Assembly: GCA_030141605.1 (NCBI GenBank)
Contig: JAQGDQ010000097.1
Location: forward strand, 423,001 to 487,000
Reading direction: 5' to 3'
Source: Tubiluchus corallicola
Lineage: Eukaryota; Priapulida; Priapulimorpha; Priapulimorphida; Tubiluchidae
Length of the DNA stretch: 64,000 nt
A model generated the notes under the pieces. That model worked only from the letters and a program-made list of their open reading frames with translations, was not told the DNA's origin and did no database searches. The position numbers and the translations under genes were made by a program. This document shows, one piece after another, positions 21,681 through 33,100 of this stretch (position 1 is the stretch's first letter; every line of letters starts with the position of its first letter).

Positions 21681-23762
21681 ATGGAAGAGAAGCTTCTACA
21701 GTATGTACCATTTTCGTCAGCCCTTGATGGTGGGTTTTGGCACAAACTTACGCAGAACAAGCTCGAGGAGTACCATTTGGATGAATCAGCTAAAGAAGTA
21801 TATGCTTTTTATTCCAATGGTAATGCTGCTGGCATACCTAGTACCTTAAATTTAGAGTTTGGTTCATTTAGCAAAGATGCATTTTGTCCACCACGATGTT
21901 TTCCAGGATATGGTCATCTGCATTTATTTAACACTCTCGATGCATTTAAACAGTGTGACAAAAAACAGCTTTTACAAGAAGAAGGCCAGCAGTTGTGGAT
22001 TGCCATAACATCTGGTGCTGCTTTGAGAAATCCTGCACTACTGTCTCGTTTTCTACTACTCGTGTTTGCAGATTTAAAGAAGTACCACTACTACTACTGG
22101 TTTGCTTTCCCGGCATTCTCTTACCCTGAAAGAGTTATTGTAGACAGTGTTGCTTCGCTAAGCGTACGTTGTTCTTCAGAACAGATAAGCACTCTGCAAG
22201 AAGCATATGATAGTTTTACACAGAGCGGTAACTGTGCTAGCTTTTTTGTAGTTGCTGAACGACAGGGTTCTGTTACGCTACATTTACTCGAAGAGTTTGA
22301 AACGTTAAAAGCTGGTTATGACTCTGTGATGCTAGCTTTTTCTGATCCATCAACTTTAGACAGTTTTCCAGGATGGCCACTAAGAAATCTTTTGACATTG
22401 GTGGCTGTGCATTGGCATAATCTTCATATGCAAAAATTTGAGGTTCTGTGCTATCGGGAAAGGATTAAAGATGGAAAAAGAGATAGTAGCCACAGCATTG
22501 TTATTCAATTGGCAATACCCAAAATGCCCGAAGTAAAGGACTGCCCAAAAGTCATTGGCTGGGAAAAGAATGAAAGACAAAAGCTTGGGCCAAGAATGGT
22601 TAACCTAAGTTTATCTATGGATCCTGCAAAATTGGCAGAATCTGCAGTAGATCTAAATCTTAAATTAATGCGATGGCGTTTAGTTCCGTCCCTTGATTTA
22701 GACAAGATTTCCAAAACTCGGTGTTTGTTGCTAGGTGCTGGGACACTTGGCTGTAATGTAGCTCGTTGTCTTTTAGCATGGGGAGTGAGAACTATTACTC
22801 TGGTGGACAATAGCAAAATTTCTTATTCTAACCCAGTTCGCCAGTCGTTGTTCCGCTTTGAAGATTGTTTACGCGGAGGCAAGCCTAAAGCAGCAGCAGC
22901 TGCTGAATCCCTAAAAACCATCTTCCCTGGAGTAAATGCTCGGGGTTTGTCGATAACCATTCCAATGCCAGGGCATGTAATATCAGAATCAGCAGCAGAG
23001 TCAGTTAAACAGGATGTATATCAACTGGAAGAGCTTATTGAGTCACATGATGTTGTCTTCCTGCTGTTAGATACCAGAGAAGGCCGGTGGCTGCCGACAC
23101 TGATTGCTGCTTGCAAGCAAAAATTGGTAATTAATGCTGCCTTGGGTTTTGACACATACATGATTGTCAGACATGGACTGAAGTGTGAAACTGTAGACAT
23201 TGCTGCTATTGCCCCAGAAGCGTCTGGTGATTCGTCACAACAAGCGCTCAGCAAGCCCATCCATGGCAGCCAACTAGGATGTTACTTCTGTAATGATGTG
23301 GTGGCACCAGGAGATTCTACCAGAGATAGAACACTAGATCAGCAGTGTACTGTATCCAGACCCGGTATGTCCATGGTTGTAGGAGCTGTTTCTGTTGAAT
23401 TGCTTGTCACACTATTACAGCATCCTGAGGGTGGGTTTGCACCAGCAGACACTAGTGTTAAAGACGATCATTTCACAGTGGAATCAGCATCGCCGCTGGG
23501 TTTAGTGCCTCACCAGATCAGAGGTTTCTTGTCTCGTTATCATACTATTCTACCAGCTAGCCAGGCTTTTGATAAATGCACTGCCTGTTCCAAAGTGGTC
23601 CTGAACCATTACAAGGAACATGGATTTGCATTTCTTTTAAAAGTCTTTAACGAACCAAACAATTTCCTGGAAGACATCACAGGATTGACACAGTTGCACC
23701 AGCAGACACACGATATGGAGGTTTGGGAAATGAGTGACGATGATGAATTCTGTGATAGCTGA
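21681..23762 (+). CDS. ATG7: Ubiquitin-like modifier-activating enzyme ATG7, single exon
   Basis: This is the E1-like enzyme that activates ATG8 and ATG12 with ATP and passes them to ATG3 and ATG10 in autophagosome formation in the cytosol. The 693 residues (human 703) run without interruption. The N-terminal domain opens with QYVPFSSALDGGFWHKLTQ and contains FADLKKYHYYYWF. The adenylation domain carries GAGTLGCNVAR from G352. The catalytic cysteine is C556 in LDQQCTVSRPG. Zinc cysteines are seen in GCYFC and CTAC. The acidic tail ends EMSDDDEFCDS. The start is the ATG at 21681 after an in-frame TTG; it matches the family's N-terminus. All key residues are kept and no frameshift is seen. The lack of introns is odd, since ATG7 is multi-exonic in vertebrates and the neighbours here are intron-rich. 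Intron loss or a functional retrocopy are both possible. Confidence 0.97.
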   Translation: MEEKLLQYVPFSSALDGGFWHKLTQNKLEEYHLDESAKEVYAFYSNGNAAGIPSTLNLEFGSFSKDAFCPPRCFPGYGHLHLFNTLDAFKQCDKKQLLQEEGQQLWIAITSGAALRNPALLSRFLLLVFADLKKYHYYYWFAFPAFSYPERVIVDSVASLSVRCSSEQISTLQEAYDSFTQSGNCASFFVVAERQGSVTLHLLEEFETLKAGYDSVMLAFSDPSTLDSFPGWPLRNLLTLVAVHWHNLHMQKFEVLCYRERIKDGKRDSSHSIVIQLAIPKMPEVKDCPKVIGWEKNERQKLGPRMVNLSLSMDPAKLAESAVDLNLKLMRWRLVPSLDLDKISKTRCLLLGAGTLGCNVARCLLAWGVRTITLVDNSKISYSNPVRQSLFRFEDCLRGGKPKAAAAAESLKTIFPGVNARGLSITIPMPGHVISESAAESVKQDVYQLEELIESHDVVFLLLDTREGRWLPTLIAACKQKLVINAALGFDTYMIVRHGLKCETVDIAAIAPEASGDSSQQALSKPIHGSQLGCYFCNDVVAPGDSTRDRTLDQQCTVSRPGMSMVVGAVSVELLVTLLQHPEGGFAPADTSVKDDHFTVESASPLGLVPHQIRGFLSRYHTILPASQAFDKCTACSKVVLNHYKEHGFAFLLKVFNEPNNFLEDITGLTQLHQQTHDMEVWEMSDDDEFCDS

Positions 23763-24780
23763 GCCAATTTATGCACAATAAGTTTCTCCTAATGTAGTTC
23801 AATGTATAACATTTTTATTCACCACATACTTTTTAATGTATCGGGTAGCTCGAGTCCTGTACGAAGTGGAAAGTTGTTGTACTGAAGTGATATTCCTAGA
23901 ATTTTTTAAAGCAATACTATGTTCCTGTTCTGCTCAACAGCAGATGTACTTGAACAAGATGTACACTACACTTTACGCATCAGTGCTTACGTATAGAATA
24001 GTTTATTTGTTGTTGTTGTTTTTTGAAACATGAAGGCTGCACTGCTTGTTAGAATAGGTGTTTGTTAAGTAAAAGGGTCTGATTGTCAACAAAGTGCTAT
24101 AATCACATTTGGTTTTGTTTTGGGGCTAATTTGTCACCTCTAATTGTAACTTGGCTGATTGTAACAAGCTTGCCTTTTTATAGTGTAAAAATCCAGTCAA
24201 ATACAGATCGTATAATAATCTGAATATACACAGTTAAAACCCATCAAATGAGACTTCAACATATTCCAGTTTCTACCTTACTGTTTTTTTCTGTCAAGCT
24301 CATGTTCCAGTGCACTAAAATAGTGCATATTTGTGAGTCACGTTATTTCTAAGTACATCTCTTGAATGTAAAAAGAACGGTAATGTATGGAATAATAATA
24401 ATCTTCAACATCTACACTTAACATAGTATCTTTCATTGTGCTTTGGCACCTTTGTAAACAATAGTTATTAATGATTATGGTTTAGTATAGATGTACCATA
24501 GACACATTGATAACATGTGTTTCACATAATTGTGCTTCTAGAGCATAAAATATTATATATTTTTTTTAATTGGCTTAGTTTTGTGATGTCTGGATTAATA
24601 ATAATAATAGTATTAATACTATGGAGTTCTATATGTTATCATGTGCAACTTGCAAAATATTATTGCGCATGCTCTAAAAGACAACTTTTTGTCTAACTGC
24701 TGTAGCGTTTATAGTTCTTTGTATTCTGTGTATCTGTTTGATTGTTTCTTTATAAGATTATAATTTTCATGCAAGAAGAA

Positions 24781-24786
24781 AATAAA
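24781..24786 (+). terminator. Likely ATG7 polyadenylation signal
   Basis: An AATAAA hexamer lies about 1 kb after the ATG7 stop in AT-rich, non-coding sequence. It is the most plausible plus-strand signal I found for this gene; use is inferred, not shown. Confidence 0.4.
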
Positions 24787-24799
24787 ATGATTAAGTTTT

Positions 24800-26234
24800 T
24801 ACGAAAATTTTTGCAGCAGTACTTATTACGTTACTAATTCTAATTGCTTGAATGCTAATGTAATGCTATACTATAATACCTTTTAAAGTAATAATATAAA
24901 TGTGAGTGCTCTCTGTTATTATGTCTATTACTTGTTGATCTGTGGCATCATAAATTTGAAATATTTCTTATAGCACAAAAATCTAATTTTTGTTTTCTAG
25001 AAAAATAGCATGATGAAAAATTTTGACAAACTCACTGTTGGAGATGCTTAATTTTATTAAGGTGAATGAATGTTTTTAACTCTATAAAAATTTGAATTTC
25101 TGTAAAAATAGGCGGGAGAGGAAAACTTGGGTGACTGAATTCAATTACTTTCGCATTTTTGATTGCAAACAAATACTGAATTGAGTTTAAATTGTAGCAG
25201 CTTTCTAAATGTATGTACTTTTACTTTTACATCGAAAACAAGAATAAGTAATTAAAATATGTGCATAATTATTGATGAATATTACATTTTGACAATGATG
25301 ATATTTACAATGACAGTGAAAGAAGAGTAATCAGTTTGTGTTTAGTAATAAAGGTTTACTGGTCTGTTATAATACAGAGACCTACGTTTTAGTAAAGAAA
25401 AATAAATTACACTATTACGTCTTGACATATGGTAAGTCTAATACAAAAAGATTTGGACATACCTATTATACTGTGCCCAAGGTTATCCTCGGTAATGAGC
25501 AAAGAAGCAACACGGCGATTGTCTGCACTATGTGACTCCTGGCTAGATAGGTCTTTGGCACAGAAAAATTACTATTATAGATCTATGAAGGAAGCCTAAT
25601 TCAGCTAATTACATGGCCAGTTGGGCACGATGCCAGGTGTACTATAGGCTTGAATGACAAAAACGTGGGCAATTGAACACTATGTTTACATTCAGGACGC
25701 AGTTTACAAGGACAGATCCGAGCGAACGGAGTAAAAAAACACTTAACTCGAACTATGCCATACTGGCGAACTTACCGACACCCACAGTCTCTAACAATAA
25801 TAAGCAAAGACTTTCACTAAAATAATCTGTGATTTGCTAACCACAGTAAAAATCGTTAAATGCTTTTATTATTTCAATCGTTTAAATTTTTTTATTTTTT
25901 TTTAAATACTAACAAAAATTATAATTGTTTGTGGCATTAATTATTAATAGTAAAACAAATTCAGTAGATTTATCCCCCAGTGACAAAAATTGGCGGTAGG
26001 TGGTACAACATGACATGATTCCTCTTAGAATTTTCCGATCAACAGGAAGCGCCACTGCTGCCTGCCCGCCTGCACTGTGAAAAAATAAATATGTGATGGG
26101 TGTTCGTTGAAAATGTGTGATTTTATGAGTTTATCGTCTTGTAAAGATTTTAAGATTTTCGTGACATATAAAACGCGCGAATTTTGCAGCCTGCTGTTAA
26201 AGTAATGCTGTAAAATATCTTTCTTCGGGGTAGA
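24800..26234. other. ATG7-MGAT4 spacer
   Basis: AT-rich and without recognisable exons. The last few hundred bases before 26235 probably hold the MGAT4 promoter and leader, with locally higher CG content around 26170-26230. Confidence 0.4.
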
Positions 26235-29200
26235 ATGAGGGTGTGCTTTCCCAGGAAACATGGAAACACTTGTCTCGTCCTCGGCTCGCTACTGGCTGTG
26301 GTTTGCACATGGTTTGTGCTCTTCTCCTTGTCTGGTTCTGGTGAGTTTATCTGTCGCTATTTATTCACGAACTGACAATTTATTCACGAACTGACAATTA
26401 CGTGGGTAATTGATTAGATGCATATTCACGGACATGCACGAAGAAATTGCAACAATTTTCACTTATGAAACTAAACTAAAAAATGTGTAACTACAAATTG
26501 CATGTTTGCGCGGAGCTCCTCTTTAGCGAACACTAAGTGGGAAGGCACACTGCTTCAATAAAAACTTATGATCCCAAATTGGATTGATGCTAGCTAGTGG
26601 TTTAGACACTGGCACTTTTTATTTAAAGTTAAGGAAATGTCTAGATGTGTGTGACACATGACTTTAACCTCCATAATTTTTATATTTGGCCTCTGTTCAA
26701 TGCTTAACCGTGCACACTTTTTATAGGTTGGCGTCGATGTATGGTTTTGCCATGCACGCTTTTTATATTTTGCTTCTGTTACAAAACTTACTCATGTTCA
26801 GGGTTGTTACCAAAACTGAATTTACAAACCGAAACTGAAATTTATCAAACATAAGAAACCGATGCCGAAATGAAAACAAACCGAAACATTTTTGCAAAAC
26901 CAACTATTATTAAAACCCGAAAAAAGAAAATTCTAAAATAAGTACAATATTTTGTGTTTGTTTCTGCTTTTATTTGCTGTGATGCAAAATTACTGATAAA
27001 AAAACACAAGGCTGTTTTATAGTGTAGAACCTCAAGTTTGAGAAAGCCATTAGAAAAATTAATGTGTTATAATATTTTTCAATTTAAGTATCCTCAATGA
27101 TTAACGTTTAAGGATCATAATGCTCCATTAAAAATAAACAAATTTATTTTGTTTCCCATATTTCAAAAATTAAATGCGATTTTGCTCAAATAAATTCAAA
27201 CGTGGTTTGATATTTTGGTTGATTGGGCCTGGAGACCCTAAAACTTCACAGTGGTCGGCACTGAAGATATGCCACATTTCTGTGAAAAGCACATGACAAA
27301 CTGTTACGTAAACGAAATTTTCGCTTTGTTTGCAACAAGATTTTACAGCAGTGTTTAACGTCTAGGAGAAAAGAAAAGGTAAATTGGATAAATAACCTCT
27401 TAAAAATGCTGCTAAAATTATCCGAGGTTTCAGCTACGAAACTTAATAAATTTCATCAAAACCGAAACTTAATCGATAGTGCAATTATCGACAGACCGAC
27501 CCACCGAACCAAAAATTTTGTTTCGGTAATATCCCTGCTCATATGTACTTTTTAGAAATGATCAGTGTCAGTTGGAGGTTGCATATTGTATTTCAGTATA
27601 TTTCCAGTTCCAGTGTAAAGGCTGGGTCAATGTTAGTGTCAACCCTGGCTCAACCATTTGCCGATATCTGATATAGGGTCAATGTTGCATCTATGAGCAG
27701 AATGATGCTGCACCAATGTTAAAACTAGTGAGATGCAACGTCAGGTTGTGCTGAGCCAATATTTGTCATGACTATAGCCCTGTGCTGTTTTCATTCAAAC
27801 ACATTGGTCCAATGGTAACATGTCTTTAGCTCACAAGAGGCTATATGAATTTCAAAGAATAACGGGCCTGATATTGGAGCCAATGTGGGGCCAACCATAT
27901 GCCGATGTCTGACATTGGGCTCATGTTGCACATGAACAGAATAACATTGGACCAACATTGGCTGCTGTCAGTAGGCTGATAGCAGGTTGCTTACAGGACT
28001 AATGCTGGGCCTACAAGTGAATGCCCTCATAAGTGATATAACCAACATAATTCAACTAGTGCAGTACAGTTTAATACTGATGGGGTCCTACAGTGTTAAT
28101 AACTATTTGCAAACCAAGTGCTGTAATTAGTAATTTATAAGCTTTACAAAAACGAATTTCAACATTGAAATCAGTATTATGAAGTGGACTGACTTTGGAT
28201 AATAAGAACTGCTTTTATATGAAATGGGTGTATTTGTTGTTGGCTTGTACAAGATAATAATGCTGTGTTCTATAATAGTTAAAGAGCTAGTGGATATATA
28301 TATATATATATATAGCGGAAAAGGTGTGCTGATTATTTTTCTTCTTAAAACAATACTCTGTACACCTTGGTGGTTATTTTGCTTTTCTTTAAACATTTTG
28401 CGATTAAAATCTGTTTACCAGCATACAGATGAAATCAGATATTGAATTTTTTTTGGTTATGATGATACAAATATGCTCATTACATTCAAATTACCTTAAA
28501 AACATGAGTATGGATACAATCTAAGCCACATTTCAGCACTTTATTGTTAGTTACGGCACAAAAACCATTTTTTGGTAATGGCAGATGTACTTTTACATTT
28601 TTAGTGTTCGGAGATGTTATAAAAATATCACCATTTTTTCTCACACCTTCACAATACTTGTGTACTTACTTTTCTTTAGACATGGCTTCTTTAGATATGT
28701 TTATTAACTTGCTGGATTTTAGTAAATTTTTTGGTAATGACAGACAGTTTTTTGGAGTTTTAAGAGTTTTTCACCAACCTATGCATGGTAGGGTTTTAGT
28801 ATGTTATTTGGCATGTTTTTCTGTGCTAGGTTTAAGTAAAAACAATTTTGTTGCAATTTGTTCTTGTGGTGACCTAAAATAGATATTTTTGACTGGACTA
28901 TTGTGTGACTTCAGCACTTTTCCAGTTAGTCACGTCCATTTTTCCACACATTTGCACTAAAAGCACATTAAAAACATGTTTGAACCTATTGCAAACTTAT
29001 GTTTAGAAGAAGAAATTTGTGTAGTTAACAGGAAATGGTTTTTTCAGAATTGTAGAGGAGAATTAAAAAATAGGTGGAGATTCTGCAAGTCATTGATTAG
29101 TGATTTTGAATTTAGTAAAGTTGGTGCTGCTGCCAAGGTCAGTTACTGTGGCATGTAGATTACTGCCAATTTAGTGCTGGCAGGCAACTTCGGGGGAGCA

Positions 29201-30146
29201 AATTTACTGTACATATATCAAAAAAAGATTTTTCCTTATTAACGTTTAATATGTGTCTCTAATCTGTGAATCAACTGCCTAAAATTAAGATCTCCTGTAA
29301 GCCTTTTAATTTAAAGGAAAATCAGTTCCTATCTTAAACTGTAGGTCAGAACAGTGTACTCTTTAAATACGTCAAACAATTAGTACCTCACAAATGCAGT
29401 TTCCCATCCGTGTGGCTAATTCTTCACTGTTACGTGTATTTCACCATTCGCTAGTTAGATGTGCACTATTGCCTGCATTTCAGAAACGTGTTACATAAAA
29501 AAGGCACTATGCCTCTTAAGTTTAGAGGTGTTCGTTTGTAATGTAGCATACGTTTGACAGCTCTTGCCTGAGCACAGCAGTAAATTTGAAATTTGAATTT
29601 TTATCTTAAAACTTGTCGAGTTTTAGTACAACAGTAGTACTGCACTTCGATTTCTGCTTTCGGAAAATTGCACAACATGCCCGTGGAATGTTTGTGCTGT
29701 TGAAAATTATGTTCATTTGAGATGTGATCATTAGCTGGACTCGCACGCCATTAATTTAGTTTTTAAGGTAACCATCAAAAACCTTTCTGTATTATTGAGT
29801 GTATTAAAATGTATACTTTTTACCATTCTTCAAAATGGGATAAGCTGTGAAAAATAATCTTGTTTTCTTTTAAGAGTTGTTAGTTTGAAATGCAGTACTT
29901 AACATTTCTTTGTAGCCTTAAATCATATTTCAGAAGTGTCGGAGAAACAAATTCTGGAACACAAAGTCGTAGAACTTCGGGAACGGCTGGAATACTCCGA
30001 GATGCTCCATCAGCAGAGGCAAAAAGAGATACTCAGACTGCAGAGAGAATTGAGTGTTGTCATTGACGGTGGGAATTACAGTTTCTTTGGAACCAACATT
30101 TCTCTACCAAAGTTACACATCTCACATGAAGGTATAGTGGATTCAG

Positions 30147-30177
<31 letters not shown>

Positions 30178-33100
30178 GCCTGTTGATACTACTGTACTAG
30201 AAAAACGTCTTGTTAGTATCGTTTATAGTTGTTGTCTTGTCACCCATGCACAACTTCTAACACATTTGTCATTTTTGTATCATTTTTCATTGACATAAAT
30301 TAAGAATATGATGCACGGAGAAATGGACGTTGTGTACAATTGCTTGATAAACAAATATTAAACGTTATCGCTTAGCGTGGGTGACTCTTAACATTAACGG
30401 CCACAAACAGTACCACAACAAATTTTCGACACACTACGAAAGCTTGTAGTATTCATAAAAATGCTATAGAATAATGTTTCCTTAATCTAAATTCCACAGA
30501 AAGACCTTTTATTAACACTCTGAAGTACTTTGCACCATTAACTGTACGCCTAATCTAAAGCATTAATTTAATTTTTTAGTTCGAGATACATAATTTTTGT
30601 GCACGTCAACGCAATTATTGGGAATAATTTCTTTCTTGGCTGTAGTTACTGTGCAAACTAACGTCTTAAATCGTTTGCTGGCAAGGAGAAAGGAGGTGTT
30701 ATATTTTATTGTTTCTAATGTTTTTTAATGTTTAGGCTCCGCAGACCTCATGTTGCCCAGTATCTACAATCATCTGCCGCATTTACTCAAGCATCCGACC
30801 AGTTTACAGCCCGCCTACAGAACATCGCGTGGACGAATGGGAGGTAAGCATTCAGTTCCCCTTTTATGCTCTGTTCATTCTTTGACTCACTGACGTGTGT
30901 TACTATCATGTAGTACTACAGTTTCTTATGCTTAGAGGTTAGCTTTGAATTTACTTTACAGTTTCTTTGCTTATCAGAATCGGCAAAAACACCATTTTTA
31001 AAAAACAACAAGAGTAAAGAATGAAAAAACAAACATTTCTGTGGCAACTGTTTACTCGTAGAAATGACTGGTATATTTTTAACACTTTAACCCCCAAGAC
31101 AGTGCATTGAATCACGGTGGCTTTTCAGTAACAGTTCTTTCATTTGTTGAACATTGAACAGCTTATTTCATCATTATTTAAGACAGCGCATTGAATCATG
31201 GTGTCTTTTCAGTAACAGTTCTTTCATTTGTTGAACAGTGAACAGCTTATTTCATCATTATTTAAGACAGTGCATTGAATCATGGTGTCTTTCCAGTAAC
31301 AGTTCTTTCATTCGTTGAACATTGAACAGCTTATTTCATCATTATTTAATTATGCACCTCATCTTCTTAATACACAGTCAGCATTAGTTCTCTGACAAGG
31401 AGGCAGGAGCTACGCAAGTCCTGTACTTTCTTATTGATAACTCCTATAAGCTTTATGCACCACTTCCTGAGTAGCCCATTGATGCGGATGGCGCTCAGCG
31501 GGGAATTAAATGGTAGATCAATCATTGGATCTCCATTAAATGAAATTAGCTGCACAGAAGCTTGCTTGCACAATGCATGGGTTTGCAAGCCACAGATCTT
31601 TTTGATTGCATTTTAAAAGCAAATTTACGACATTTTCACATGTGAAATTATATTAAATGATTCTTTGTCTGTTTATCTTTCACGTTAACAAAGTATGGCT
31701 CCCTTGGGTAAAAAGAGATACAGTTTCATTTACGTTGTTAATATTGCTTGGTAGGATTTTTCAAAAATTGTGTGATGACTTCTTTTTAGATATAAACTCC
31801 TCCTTTACAGTTTGGCGAGTGACACTCGTTATCATTTCTTTACGACCTGGAGTAAGATTTGAGCAGAAATCAATAAAACTTGGCAGTCCGTGAAAAAAAT
31901 CATTCCTTTCGCCGCTAAGCTTTCGCTGACTGTACATTGGAAATTCTATATTATGATGATGAAAAACTAGCTATAGTACTGAGTAAAAAATGTTTGATAA
32001 AAGTCGTGTATTGGTCTAGAATTCAGCAGTTCGAAATTAGTAGTAGGTCACACCCTTAAGTGCTGGATTCCGGCGTGCAGTGTGCCACACTCTATAAAAA
32101 AAAACAGAATGTCCAAAGCTTACTTTCACACAGTGCTATGACAGGAAATTATTATTTTTTATTTTCAGTTCAACTTGTGATAGGCATTCCAACCATAGCT
32201 AGAACAGTAAAGAGTTATTTAATGGATACGCTGCAGTCCGTTTTAGACTCCATGTCTGCAGAAGAAAAGAAGATCACTCTAGTTGTTGTATTCATTGCCG
32301 AGGTACGTTCTCTTCTGTTGCCATTTTTATTCATTATGCGTTATTGTTCAGCAGTAATGGTCACGTCAATATTAAAAGAAAAATGAATCTTTCCACAATT
32401 ACTTGTGCAGTTGGACTGAATACTAATAGGAGCACTGCTTATGTTGATTTTTTTCTCCTATTATGTCAGGTAATCAGGCTGTGTACCACATATTTGAGAG
32501 TCATCATCTGGCATGTTTTTCTCCTTCATTTAAGAGAGGCCATGAAATTGGGGAGCTCACAATGGCTATGTTATATTTAAGTAACTGTAAATGGAACAGA
32601 AACCTGAGGCGGTCTGCCTTAGCTTTGAGCAGGTTAACCTCATTTCTTTGCATTTAGAAATTCACCTTCCCTTTGAAGAAGTTACAAAATCTTGCAAGTT
32701 TTTATGTAGAAGACATAATTGCTTACACAGACTTAAACTGAAATCATCTGAGGACATTGTGTGGAGCACCACACTATATTTTTAGAGCTGAAATTCACTA
32801 ATGTATTTATCAGTAAGACATAACATATGGTTTGTACTATAAATGTTCATGATCCCCAGTTACTAGGAAAAATCCCAAGAGTGTTGACATACTGTACAAA
32901 CGAGCTTTTTGTTTCTACTGTTTCCTTCATGTTTCTTTGTATGCATAAGTCTTCCTATGCAAACAAACCGTGGCTTAATTAGATCTTTCTGGGTTATGCA
33001 CCCAGCCAATATCGGAATGCAATGATTCACAGCCTTACCGTTTGGGGCAGCTGTAAAGATTTAGTGACAACCTGAATCAAGTTATATATTTGGAATTTTT

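Noticed and set aside
28544-28882. 112-codon plus-strand frame in MGAT4 intron 1
   Set aside because: Phe/Leu-rich composition typical of T-rich intron DNA, no family resemblance, and no place in the phase-consistent MGAT4 exon chain.
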